Source of the DNA: Gammaproteobacteria bacterium
GTDB lineage: Bacteria; Pseudomonadota; Gammaproteobacteria; Pseudomonadales; Azotimanducaceae
Assembly: GCA_009839505.1 (NCBI GenBank)
Contig: VXPO01000077.1
Location: forward strand, 1-33,078
DNA length: 33,078 nt
Reading direction: 5' to 3'
Part shown: in pieces, positions 22,812-31,330 of the stretch
How positions within the stretch are numbered: the stretch's first letter is position 1
Layout: every line of letters begins with the position of its first letter
Notes under the pieces: model-generated
What the model saw: only the letters and a program-made list of their open reading frames with translations
The model's database searches: none
What the model was told of the DNA's origin: nothing
Position numbers and translations under genes: made by a program

Positions 22812-25046
22812 ATGAGTCGCACTTCAAGGGCCGCAGCGGTACTCGATGCTGCCGAGCGGTGGAAACAAAGGTGTCTGGGCGACGGCCGCTCGCTCTTCGG
22901 CGAAGAAAGGCTCTGGACCAGCGAGCATTTCGGCGAATTGCAGACGTACTTCGTGGAGCAGCCGGATGAGAGCAAGAACCGGTCGTTCCTGGAGAAGCTC
23001 CGGAACCAGCTTACGCCGGCGCCGCCCGAGGCCAAGCGGCTGTGGGCGGAAATGACGTGGGCGTACTACCTGATCGTGAATTCGGTCAGAGGCGTGACCA
23101 AGTTGGACCGGATCAGGACGGTCTGGGAATGGTCGGAAACCGCGTTGCCCGAAGGCCACTGGGCTTTGGCGTCGGACGTCCTCGACAAGGGCATCGTCCA
23201 CCCGGGCCGGGGCTACTCGGGCCACCAATGGCGCGAGTACCGATTCGTCGTGGGCACGATGTTGGACTGGTGTGCACGGTCTGCGGACGAACGAGAGTCA
23301 CTGCTGGGCGATCCATGGCGCTTCGCGGAGTTTCTCGACGGACAGGGGGACCGCCGTCGTCAGATTCGGCATGCCCTGCTGTACCTGCTGTTTCCGGACG
23401 AGTTCGAACCGATCATGGCGCCGCAGCACAAGCAGGACATCGTCAGGGCGTACGGGGGCGAGTCCGATGGGCTCCTTGATTCTGGCGACGTCGACCTGAT
23501 CGGTCTGGACAAGGCGCTGCTAGAGGTGCGGACACGGCTGACGGAAGAGCGACCCGGCGAGGAAGTCAGCTTCTACGACGAGGGCGTGCGCAGCGTCTGG
23601 CAGGCTGGAGTGCAGGAAGGTGGTACGGACGGCGGGCCGGGCGAAGACGGTGAAGCGGACGACGACGGGTGGTACGCAGATCGCTTCGGTACTGTCGATG
23701 TCTGGGTGATCGCGCCCGGCGAGGGGGCGCGACTGTGGGCGGAATTCCTTGAAGCCGGCGTTGCAGCGATCGGTTGGGACTATCTCGGGGATCTGGCTGA
23801 GTACGAGTCGCGGGAAGCCATCCACGCCGCGTTGATCGCAAACGGCGCGGGGGAGAATCCCACCATGCAGTCGCTCGCGGCCTGGGAGTTCGTTCACGAG
23901 GTGGCAGTCGGTGACATCGTGCTGGCCAAAAGGGGGCGAAGTGCGATCCTCGGTTGGGGGAAGGTCACCGGCGACTACGTCCACGACCCGGAACGCGCTG
24001 AATACCTGAACATGCGCTCGGTGGAATGGCATCCTTGCGACGAGGCGGTCGAGCTCAAAAGCCAGATCACGACCAAGGCGCTGACCCGTTTCACCCCGTA
24101 CAAGTACTGGCTGCGCCACGTGTTCGAGTCGATCGACGCCGGGACGGGCAGCAGCGGGCCGGAAGACGATGGCGCGGGTCAGGAGTCGTACGATCTGGCG
24201 GAAGCGTCGAGCGATCTCTTCATGGACGAGGTCCAGTTGGGGCGCATGGTCGACGCCATCGCGCTGCGGAAGAACCTGATCCTCCAAGGGCCGCCGGGGG
24301 TCGGCAAGACGTTCATCGCGCGGCGGCTCGCATGGTGCCTCATGGGCTGCAAGGACTTGAGCGCGACCGAGATGGTCCAGTTCCACCAGTCGTACGCCTA
24401 CGAGGACTTCGTTCAAGGCTGGCGTCCAACCGAGACGGGTGGCTTCACACTCCGTTCGGGCGTCTTCCTCGAGTTCTGCAAGCGTGCGGAGGCCGATGGC
24501 GACAGGCCCTACGTCTTCATCATCGACGAGATCAACCGCGGGAACCTCTCGCGGATTTTCGGGGAGCTGCTGATGCTCCTCGAGGCCGACAAGCGGGGCC
24601 GGGACTTCGCCATTCCGTTGACGTACAGCCCGACGGGGGAGCGGTTCGCCATCCCGCCGAACGTCCACGTGCTGGGGCTCATGAACACGGCGGACCGTTC
24701 GCTGGCGATCGTCGACTACGCGCTGCGGAGGCGGTTCGCCTTCGAGTCCCTCAAACCCGCCTTCAGCACGCGGCAGTTCCGGGAACACCTGCTGGAAGCG
24801 GACATGGAGACGGGCCTGGTGGACCGGATCGTGCGGAACATGTCGGAACTCAACGAACGAATCCGCGGCGACAAGGACCTGGGCCCCGGATTCGAGATCG
24901 GCCACAGCTACTTCGTGCCCGAAGAGTCGGCGGACGAGGAGTGGTACCTGAACACCGTGGAGACGCAAATCGCTCCGTTGCTTCGTGAGTATTGGTTCGA
25001 CAAGCCGGAGCACGTCGACGAGCTGCTGGAGAAGCTACGCCGTTGA
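22812..25046 (+). CDS. mcrB: McrB-like AAA+ GTPase with reader-like domain
   Basis: 744 residues; the ATG at 22812 follows GAGGGGGG. The C-terminal motor is McrB: Walker A GPPGVGKT (493-500), FIIDEINRGN (569-578) and the diagnostic MNTADRS (624-630) with VDYALRRRFAFE. Upstream, residues ~294-440 form a candidate modified-base reader: VDVWVIAPGEGARLW, AAIGWDYLG, VGDIVLAKRG and GWGKVTGDYV. Residues 1-240 form a further N-terminal domain with WKQRCLG and LLYLLFPDEFEPIM, of unknown role. The McrB ring translocates DNA and drives McrC to cut near modified cytosines or another mark. It overlaps mcrC by 4 bp. Confidence 0.9.
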   Translation: MSRTSRAAAVLDAAERWKQRCLGDGRSLFGEERLWTSEHFGELQTYFVEQPDESKNRSFLEKLRNQLTPAPPEAKRLWAEMTWAYYLIVNSVRGVTKLDRIRTVWEWSETALPEGHWALASDVLDKGIVHPGRGYSGHQWREYRFVVGTMLDWCARSADERESLLGDPWRFAEFLDGQGDRRRQIRHALLYLLFPDEFEPIMAPQHKQDIVRAYGGESDGLLDSGDVDLIGLDKALLEVRTRLTEERPGEEVSFYDEGVRSVWQAGVQEGGTDGGPGEDGEADDDGWYADRFGTVDVWVIAPGEGARLWAEFLEAGVAAIGWDYLGDLAEYESREAIHAALIANGAGENPTMQSLAAWEFVHEVAVGDIVLAKRGRSAILGWGKVTGDYVHDPERAEYLNMRSVEWHPCDEAVELKSQITTKALTRFTPYKYWLRHVFESIDAGTGSSGPEDDGAGQESYDLAEASSDLFMDEVQLGRMVDAIALRKNLILQGPPGVGKTFIARRLAWCLMGCKDLSATEMVQFHQSYAYEDFVQGWRPTETGGFTLRSGVFLEFCKRAEADGDRPYVFIIDEINRGNLSRIFGELLMLLEADKRGRDFAIPLTYSPTGERFAIPPNVHVLGLMNTADRSLAIVDYALRRRFAFESLKPAFSTRQFREHLLEADMETGLVDRIVRNMSELNERIRGDKDLGPGFEIGHSYFVPEESADEEWYLNTVETQIAPLLREYWFDKPEHVDELLEKLRR

Positions 25047-26083
25047 GCGCTGAGCGGATCCCGATCTCGAACGTCTACTACCTGCTGTGCTATGCCTGGC
25101 GTCACGTCGAGGAGCGCGACCTTGTAGGGGTGGACGCTTTGGACGAACTGGAGCGGGTGCAGGATCTGCTGGCCACGGTGTTGGTCCAGGGCACGTTCCG
25201 GCTGGTCAGACAAGGGATTGATCGCGGGTATCGGGACGTGCAGGAGGATCTTGCGGGCATCCGGGGGAAGGTGGATGTCGGCGGGACGGTGAAGCGGGCG
25301 TTGCGCAGCCGCGGCCGGGTCGCGTGCGCCTTCGAGGAGTTGACTCTCGACGTGCCGCACAACCGGATCCTGCGGTCCACCCTGTCCGCGCTGCTGCGTG
25401 TTCGGGATCTGGATCGCGATGTGCGGGCGAGTGTCCGAAGCGCCTACGAGAAGCTCGCCGGCGTGACGGTCGTGCGGGTGACGCGGCGCCTGTTCGACCA
25501 GGTGCAACTGGACGGCAACCGGCGGTACTACCGGTTTTTGTTGTCCGTGTGTCGGTTGGTTCACGACTTGTTGCTGGTCGACCCACGGTCCGGGGAACAC
25601 CGGTTCGCCGGCTTGACGGACGCAGTTATGTGGAAGGTGTACGAGGATTTCGTGATCGAGTTCTACCGGCGCGAGCAGGACCGCTACGGCGTGAACAGGC
25701 GTGGACGAACCATTCGGTGGGCTCGGGAGGGCACCCACGAGGACCAGCGGTCGAAGCTGCCTCGGATGGTGGCGGACGCCATCCTCGAAGCGGACGACCG
25801 CCGGATCATCATGGATGCCAAGTACTACCCCGAGGCCCTGGGTGGCCCGTACGGCGGGAAGCTACGCTCGGACCACCTCTACCAGCTGCTGGCCTACCTG
25901 AGGAACCGGGAGGCCACGGAGGTGCCCGGAGCCTTGCACGAAGGCATCCTACTGTATCCAACCGTGGGAGCGGCGGTTTCCGCCAAGGTCCGTCTGGAGG
26001 GGTACCGGATCCAGGCACGCAGCATCGACCTCTCCAAGGACTGGAAGGACATCCACCGCGACATGCTGCGGATCATCGCCTGA
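25043..26083 (+). CDS. mcrC: McrC-like nuclease subunit
   Basis: 346 residues from the TTG at 25043, which overlaps the mcrB stop as TTGA and so suggests translational coupling; earlier in-frame starts lie inside mcrB. The N-terminal IPISNVYYLLCYAWRHVEE is the hallmark of McrC. The PD-(D/E)xK nuclease core near the C-terminus is D245 in RMVADAILEADDRR and D258-A-K260 in IIMDAKYYPE. It should be the cleaving partner of the McrB ring. All motifs are present, so the pair looks functional. Confidence 0.9.
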   Translation: MSAERIPISNVYYLLCYAWRHVEERDLVGVDALDELERVQDLLATVLVQGTFRLVRQGIDRGYRDVQEDLAGIRGKVDVGGTVKRALRSRGRVACAFEELTLDVPHNRILRSTLSALLRVRDLDRDVRASVRSAYEKLAGVTVVRVTRRLFDQVQLDGNRRYYRFLLSVCRLVHDLLLVDPRSGEHRFAGLTDAVMWKVYEDFVIEFYRREQDRYGVNRRGRTIRWAREGTHEDQRSKLPRMVADAILEADDRRIIMDAKYYPEALGGPYGGKLRSDHLYQLLAYLRNREATEVPGALHEGILLYPTVGAAVSAKVRLEGYRIQARSIDLSKDWKDIHRDMLRIIA

Positions 26084-26400
26084 GTGGAATCGCGATGCTC
26101 GAACCTGTTCGCGAACCGCGTTGGGTCAAAGGCCCCAGCGGGCTGGTCACGTCGCGCCAGCGGGGACAGGAGCGTTGCGGCAGAACGCAGGGCCGCGTGT
26201 GGGGCGGCTCGAAAAGGCGAGCGCCTGGAGCCCGTTGGTATCTCGATCCCTGTGCGCATCCGCTATCGGTGGGCGGCTCGCTGGATTGCGTTCCCGGACT
26301 CGGCAGCGCCGGGGACCGGATGACTGTGACGCGAGTGTCCCGAGGACGCGGCACCGCTGGGGTGGCCGCCAGGCATGGGCGTCGCGTGAGGGCAGGTCGT
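26084..26400. other. Gene-free stretch between McrC and the HEPN gene
   Basis: 317 bp between convergent genes. I see no supported gene, RNA or repeat; the short frames on both strands have no recognisable content. Confidence 0.5.
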
Positions 26401-27766
26401 TTATTGAAACGAAAGGACGTGCGGTTCGAGGTCCTGACCGCCGTTTTCCTGGATGATTTTCAGGATTGCTTTGCGGCAGATTGAGCGACCGAATACGAGC
26501 TGCTTCCGGTTTTTGGGTGTATCTGGGATAGCGCCGCCGTGAACGACGCCAGAAGCGGCGTTGTAGAACTTCCTCACTTGATCGAACAATTGCTTGCGAT
26601 TGCTCATTCCGGTGGCGAGGTGTCGCGCACAACGTGAAGCGGCTCGGTACGTAACTTCAGCTCCCCCGTCCGATGCGTAGAGTGATTCCAAGGCGATTCG
26701 CAAATCGATGAAGCCGTCCAGCATCCCCCGGTCCATGCTCTGAATCCACCTGCCAAGCGCCACCTTCGTTCGTTCGCCCAATCCATTGTCGGCGATCTGC
26801 TTGATGAGCATACAAGCACCGTGGAGTTTCTCTTCCGTTAAGATCGGTGGGTTTTGAGCGTGACCTGCGCCGCCATAAAGCACGGTCTGGAAACCATGCA
26901 GGCGGGAGTGCGGTACAAAGGATTTCGACTCTAGTGAAATGTGTCCCCAAGTACAGGACGCTGCAACTGGCGACTCGCAGTACAAAGATAGGCCGCAGCG
27001 AAACGGCGAGTCCACCCCAGAACGGTATGCGCCAAAGGTCGCACGATCTAGTGGAGCGCCATCTAGCAACAATTCGGTAGCGTATTGAGAACTGGCGTGC
27101 GCGTAGAATGCTGGGCCGGAAGTGACGTGCATGACCAGCGCTGGTGAGCCGCTGATGTCTGGACTCCCTAGAGGCGGGAAATCTGAAAGACCCCGGTGGC
27201 CGACCCACATTTCAGGGGCATCGATCGCGTGCAAACCAGACTGATTCTGGGGAAGGGATTGGACCGTAAGCTCCTGTGAGTGAGGAAACTTCAGCTGGGC
27301 ATTAGGCTCAAGGCTGAAGCCCGAAAGGACGAGGTATTTCGTGAACTTGATCGGTTCGCCATCTAGCCATTGGCGCAAAAGCTGAACTGAACGTTCCGGA
27401 CCGATCAAGACAGCGGACGTCAGTAAATCAAGAGCAAAGCGACTTAGCGAGGTGGGGAATCCGGTTCCGGCGACTATACATGCTTATGTTCGTATTGACC
27501 GTCTCGACACCGTTGGAATCGACACATACGAAGGAACCGAGCATTTCGCGTAGGTGAGCAAGTAGGTCACCGAAGCCTGGCGGTGGACGCGCTTGAGACG
27601 AGAACCAGCTGTAGGACAACTGCGGTATAGGTGAATTCCAGACGTTGCGGAGGTCCTCCGAAGAAATGGAGTCGGTCCTGTTGCGACGGGGAGATTCGTA
27701 CCGAGTCATAGGTATCAAGGTGCGTAAGATCTTGACCACAGTGGCGTCCGGGGGGGTGCTACCCAT
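26401..27766 (-). pseudogene. Apea-like HEPN-domain protein, apparently frameshifted
   Basis: The 3' part (26401-27408, TTG-opened) ends in a HEPN-like region: DLRIALESLYASDG, then VRKFYNAASGVVHGG, close to the RSxxVH box of Apea-type HEPN domains but with A in place of the usual R. Its frame is open further upstream and reads AGTGFPTSLSRFALDLLTSA to 27483. The region before that continues in another frame, from ATG 27766 with a good GAGGTGAT site (ILRTLIPMTRYESPRRNR, to VNTNISMY). A one-base shift near 27470-27485 would join both into one ~450-residue protein. HEPN domains are often RNases in defence. Either a real mutation or a sequencing error explains the break. Confidence 0.6.
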
Positions 27767-28595
27767 TATCACCTCTTCTTGAATCTGGATGGCGGCTGAC
27801 GAATCCGTGCGGCTGAGTGGCCCACTGTAGAAAAGCTCGTGCACGCGGTCGAATGCGATCGACCTCTTCGCGCAGGCTCCACAGCATAGTGGGACAGTAG
27901 CCTTGCGGCATCCGAAGGGCGTCTAGAAACACCGTGTCGGGAAGCGACGAGACCTGCTGGCAAAGGCGAATGGCCTCCTGTAACCCTGCGGAAATGACGC
28001 GCCCGGAGCGGTCTGCGACCCATGGCGAGTGGCGAAGATCGGCGCCGGCGTGGAGGGAGAACATGAGCTCGTTGTCGATTTGGACGAAACGGTGATCGGG
28101 CGTAAAAAGTCGACCTGGGGGTTCGTGCATCTCGGACAGCATTCCCAGCATCTCGCCTCTGGGCCAGTCTAGGATGTTTGGAAACGGCGACGTCCTCAGT
28201 AAGTCGATGTCGTTCGGCCGCTTGCGAAACTGGTCGTTGAGTGTTGGGAACGGGCAGTTGTCGCAACGCGAGGGATGCGGATGTTCGTCGAGGAACCGGA
28301 TCGCGCCCTGACAATCGTCGGTCGACTCATGGGTTTCGGGCACAAAGGGCCAGTGACTGGGTTGCGGAGGCATCCGTAGGTACGTGGAACTCTGGCAGGA
28401 CAGTCCGAGAGCCTGGGCGATGACGGAGAAGGCGCGCTCCCGAACCGCCCTGAACCCGCCACGGAGCTTAACGAGCCATCGGACTCCGTCGGAGTCGACG
28501 CAGGTCCGAAACGGCATGCCATCAGCAGGCGGCAACCATGTCAGGTCGTGTGCTTGCAGCAGTTCGGGTAGCTCCAGGCTGAGCGGAACGGTCAT
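27759..28595 (-). CDS. Putative HipA/PI-kinase-like protein kinase paired with the HEPN gene
   Basis: 278 residues from the ATG at 28595. The N-terminal VRWLVKLRGGFRAVRERAFS (38-57) looks like the nucleotide-binding lysine strand of HipA-type kinases (K43), and RFVQIDNELMFS (169-180) resembles their metal-binding IDxE/IDHG motif (D174, E176). LDWPRGEMLGMLSEMHE (142-158) would be the helical region between. CDNC at 111-114 is an insert. Similarity is weak, so the kinase call is tentative. Its last codons overlap the start of the HEPN gene by 8 bp, making a two-gene operon on the minus strand, opposite to McrBC. Confidence 0.5.
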   Translation of the reverse strand: MTVPLSLELPELLQAHDLTWLPPADGMPFRTCVDSDGVRWLVKLRGGFRAVRERAFSVIAQALGLSCQSSTYLRMPPQPSHWPFVPETHESTDDCQGAIRFLDEHPHPSRCDNCPFPTLNDQFRKRPNDIDLLRTSPFPNILDWPRGEMLGMLSEMHEPPGRLFTPDHRFVQIDNELMFSLHAGADLRHSPWVADRSGRVISAGLQEAIRLCQQVSSLPDTVFLDALRMPQGYCPTMLWSLREEVDRIRPRARAFLQWATQPHGFVSRHPDSRRGDNG

Positions 28596-28933
28596 GGCGG
28601 CTTGGCTACGGCCATACGGCCCCAGTCTAAGAGACAGGCGCCAACCTAGCAGACGCGTAGGAGAGGAGTCACGCTTGTAAGCTGCAAATCAGCTTCGGCC
28701 GACAGGGGTTGCAGCGCATTAGTGGTTGATGGATGTCGAAGAGCACGTCGACGAGAGCGACGAGCAGCTACTGTGCGCGGGCCGATTCGCCCGGCCGGGT
28801 CCGCGGACGCGCAACGGCGGGATCAGCTTCGGGAGAACCGACAGCCCGTGTGTCGTGAAACGATGTCCTTCTCGACAGTTCGGTCATGGGCGCGGGAGCG
28901 GGCATGGCGTTCGGGGCGGCGAATGGGTGTCAG
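28596..28933. other. Gene-free stretch upstream of the kinase-HEPN operon
   Basis: 338 bp between genes on the minus strand. It should carry the promoter of the kinase-HEPN operon near 28600-28680. Short plus-strand frames here have no recognisable content. Confidence 0.5.
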
Positions 28934-29515
28934 CTAGCTGAGGACGGCGGCCCCCACCCACTTGATGCGCGCCGGCAGAAGGCCCGCGAGGTCGTTCGAT
29001 AGCGCGTTCCGCACGCAAAGTCCGGGCCGTGGCATGACGCGGTAACCGGAGTCGCCTATCTCACCTTGCGCCGTGATGCGCCAGAGGTCCTTGACCGCTT
29101 CCTGCAGCATCGTCTCGATCTCGCCCAGCCGCGGTCCGCCGCACTCCGCGTAGCAGAACCAGGTTTTCTGGTGCACAGCCGCCATGATGGACTTCCGATC
29201 AGGCAGCCTTTTCGCAAGGTCACCGTTGTTGATGGCAGCCACGGGATCGGACAGGAAGCTGTCAGCACTTGTGGGGATGGTGTACTTCGGACCGGGGTTC
29301 GTGAACCAGTCGCGCCGGTGATCCGACCAGCGACCGCGCAGACCGCTGGTCCGGCCGACGTAGAACGGAGTCACCACATGCTTGGTGGTGGGTCCACCAA
29401 GGCGCTTGGCTATGGCCAGTGCGTACACGCCTGGTACGTCAGAGGGATTGGTGGGGGGGCCGTCAACCATGGTCTCGTGGTGCCACTCAAGCAAAAAGTC
29501 GTCTGCGCAATCCAT
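28934..29515 (-). CDS. GIY-YIG nuclease-like protein
   Basis: 193 residues from the ATG at 29515. The GIY-YIG core is visible: GVY (29-31) in VPGVYALAIAKR, YVG (52-54) in TPFYVGRTSGLRGRWSDH, with the expected arginine and histidine after it, and a candidate metal-binding glutamate in RLGEIETMLQEAV (E132 or E134). There is no second DNA-binding domain, so it is a compact single-domain protein. GIY-YIG enzymes cut DNA as homing, repair or restriction nucleases. It is the last island gene before the tRNA. Its role is unknown. Confidence 0.75.
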   Translation of the reverse strand: MDCADDFLLEWHHETMVDGPPTNPSDVPGVYALAIAKRLGGPTTKHVVTPFYVGRTSGLRGRWSDHRRDWFTNPGPKYTIPTSADSFLSDPVAAINNGDLAKRLPDRKSIMAAVHQKTWFCYAECGGPRLGEIETMLQEAVKDLWRITAQGEIGDSGYRVMPRPGLCVRNALSNDLAGLLPARIKWVGAAVLS

Positions 29516-29740
29516 GGGCGAGTCTTCAACGATGGGGAGTTGGTGCGAGGAACGTGACGTTCGCGGTTTCGTTCAAAGGTTGCGGCAGGACGCTGCGGGG
29601 GCTGTCGAGAGAGGAGAACGAAAAGGGACCGGTGCCAGCCGACGCCGAGGGGAGGCGGGTTGCTCGCCGGTCGGTGGCTGCCCCGGACGGTATCGAGGGT
29701 CCATAAAGAGTCATGGAATTGCGCTTAAGCCCGGCCATTC

Positions 29741-29764
29741 TGTGGTACGAATTGTGGTATGAAT
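29741..29764 (+). repeat. Tandem 12-bp direct repeats near attR
   Basis: TGTGGTACGAAT (29741-29752) is followed directly by TGTGGTATGAAT (29753-29764), one mismatch apart, and GTGGTATGA recurs at 29913-29921 beyond the tRNA. P4-type integrases bind short GTGG-containing arm sites near att, so these are candidate arm sites; this is inference. Confidence 0.55.
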
Positions 29765-29793
29765 GACGTAAGTTATTATTTTTATTGTTTTAT

Positions 29794-29807
29794 TGGCGGA
29801 GAGGGAG
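29794..29807 (+). repeat. attR, right direct repeat of the island
   Basis: TGGCGGAGAGGGAG, identical to 11724-11737, forms the 3' end of the tRNA-Ser gene on the other strand. The island side is sharply AT-rich (29769-29793). The repeat keeps the tRNA complete after integration. Confidence 0.8.
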
Positions 29808-29884
29808 GGATTCGAACCCTCGATGGGCGATTAACCCATACTCCCTTAGCAGGGGAGCGCCTTCAGCCGCTCGGCCACCTCTCC
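29794..29884 (-). tRNA. tRNA-Ser(GCU)
   Basis: 91 nt, read on the minus strand. Acceptor GGAGAGG pairs with CCTCTCC, followed by discriminator G and an encoded CCA. The anticodon stem CTCCC/GGGAG holds CTGCTAA with anticodon GCT, reading AGC/AGU. A long variable arm (ATGGG with its CCCAT partner) marks it as class II, and the T arm GAGGG/CCCTC carries TTCGAAT. Every stem pairs, so it should be functional although it is the island's insertion site. Confidence 0.97.
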
Positions 29885-30035
29885 TGGCTGGCCGCCCTCT
29901 TGGGACCAGACCGTGGTATGACGATTGGCGTGGCGGCATACGGCCAGCCGCGCCGATCACGGCGTAAGATACTGTCAAAGTTGAGTCCCCGCCAGCGAAC
30001 ATTCTCGTCGTGCCTTGCCGTTGGACTGACGTTGG

Positions 30036-31274
30036 TCAACTGGCGGGTGCCTCGGACATATCCACATCGCGATCCGGTTCCGACGCTGGTTCAGCACCGA
30101 CCGTCGGCTTACAACCTTCGGTAAGCATGGCCATGGAAGCTCCATAGGATTGAACTTCGAAATCCGGTCTGGGTGAGGCGACGACTACGAAGGGATACGA
30201 CCAAGTCTTGGGTTCCTTGCAGTCTGGCATGTTGACAACGACGTAGCCAATGACGCTCATGTACTGGTGCCGGGCGCGGTACTCGATTTCACGGATGTAC
30301 ACCTTGCCGTTCGCGGAATCGACTGCAGCGAACCGCATCGCGACAATGGTCTGGTGCTGAAAATCGACCTTGTCGAGAAGCTGTTGCAGTTCGGCTGGCG
30401 CGATGACACGACTCAACCAGGAGTCCAGCGCTTCGGCCCGCGACTCGAAGACATCCAAGGTCGTGCCGGTTCCTGCCTCGATGCCGTTGAAGGCGGCGTG
30501 GAGCTCTACGAAGTCGGCGTCCGGGTTCGGCCTGTAGTGGACCAGAAGTTCCTTCGGTAGAGGCGGCTCGGGCACGCTTGGAATGGAGCTCCTGATGATA
30601 GCTGCCATGCGGTCGAGTTCCTGGATGCGATCCGCATCCTCGGTGCCCGTGACGGTCCTCGAGTTGCCTTGGGCGAGTATCTCCTGGCGCTCCTGCTGGA
30701 TCGCGTAGTAGCGGTCATCCTGGATCAGGTTCCGGTAGCTTTCGAGTTGGGTTAGGCGGGTGCGGATTGAGTAGTCCGCCATCAACCGGTAACGGTCGCC
30801 GTCAACAGGACGCTCGTAGTTCCAGCCGGGATCGTAGCCGTCCGTTAAGGAAGGTCGCCACGAACGCAGACGTCTGAGCATCTCGGCGATCCTGTCGGCA
30901 TCGCGGTACATGTCGTCGGGCCCGGCTCCGCCATACGTGTAATACGACGCCCCGTAGAGTTCGGCAGCAGCGTCTTCATCGAGTTCGGACCGGGGTTCGA
31001 GAACGGACATGTCGGCTATAGCGCGGACTTGCCCGACCACAAGGAAGAACACGGCATCGTCCACGCGTTCCTCACGGGCGCATGCCTCGGCGGACTTGAA
31101 CAGCTCCATTCCGTTCAGCGATGTCGATTGCTCGATTGCCTGGGCGCAGGGGATGTCAGTCGCGTTCCGCTGTGTGGATTCGGATTCCGCACTCTCGGTC
31201 TCGGCGCACATGACGGAACGCGTAGTCGTCATGATGGCGAGCAGGAACACTGCAGTTGATGGACCCCTCGTCAT
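30036..31274 (-). CDS. Exported hypothetical protein
   Basis: 412 residues from the ATG at 31274, which gives a signal peptide (TAVFLLAIMTTTRSVMCAE). An in-frame ATG at 31328 would add 18 residues and lies 2 bp from the transporter stop, so either start is possible. I recognise no family. The middle is strongly charged and helical with many arginines and tyrosines (GDRYRLMADYSIRTRLTQLE, YYAIQQERQEILAQ); the C-terminal part is beta-like (YMSVIGYVVVNMPD, WSYPFVVVAS). It sits directly downstream of the SLC13 transporter on the same strand and is probably co-transcribed. Confidence 0.75.
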   Translation of the reverse strand: MTRGPSTAVFLLAIMTTTRSVMCAETESAESESTQRNATDIPCAQAIEQSTSLNGMELFKSAEACAREERVDDAVFFLVVGQVRAIADMSVLEPRSELDEDAAAELYGASYYTYGGAGPDDMYRDADRIAEMLRRLRSWRPSLTDGYDPGWNYERPVDGDRYRLMADYSIRTRLTQLESYRNLIQDDRYYAIQQERQEILAQGNSRTVTGTEDADRIQELDRMAAIIRSSIPSVPEPPLPKELLVHYRPNPDADFVELHAAFNGIEAGTGTTLDVFESRAEALDSWLSRVIAPAELQQLLDKVDFQHQTIVAMRFAAVDSANGKVYIREIEYRARHQYMSVIGYVVVNMPDCKEPKTWSYPFVVVASPRPDFEVQSYGASMAMLTEGCKPTVGAEPASEPDRDVDMSEAPAS

Positions 31275-31330
31275 TGCCCTGTTCGCGGTCGCGGTGAAGG
31301 GGTGTCCAAGGATAAACGCCCTGAGCATGC

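Larger units (their letters stand above)
11724..29807. mobile_element. Defence-rich genomic island integrated at tRNA-Ser(GCU)
   Basis: About 18.1 kb between the 14-bp direct repeats. It holds a P4-type integrase at the left end, a toxin-antitoxin pair, type III Mod/Res genes, a putative nuclease, an Mrr-like enzyme, a dead second integrase, McrBC, a kinase-HEPN pair and a GIY-YIG protein. No conjugation, replication or phage structural gene is visible, so it is an integrative island that would need help to move, and it looks composite. Confidence 0.8.

Noticed and set aside
29765-29793. T-rich run as a terminator of tRNA-Ser
   Set aside because: The tRNA is on the minus strand, where this run is A-rich, so it cannot be its U-tract.
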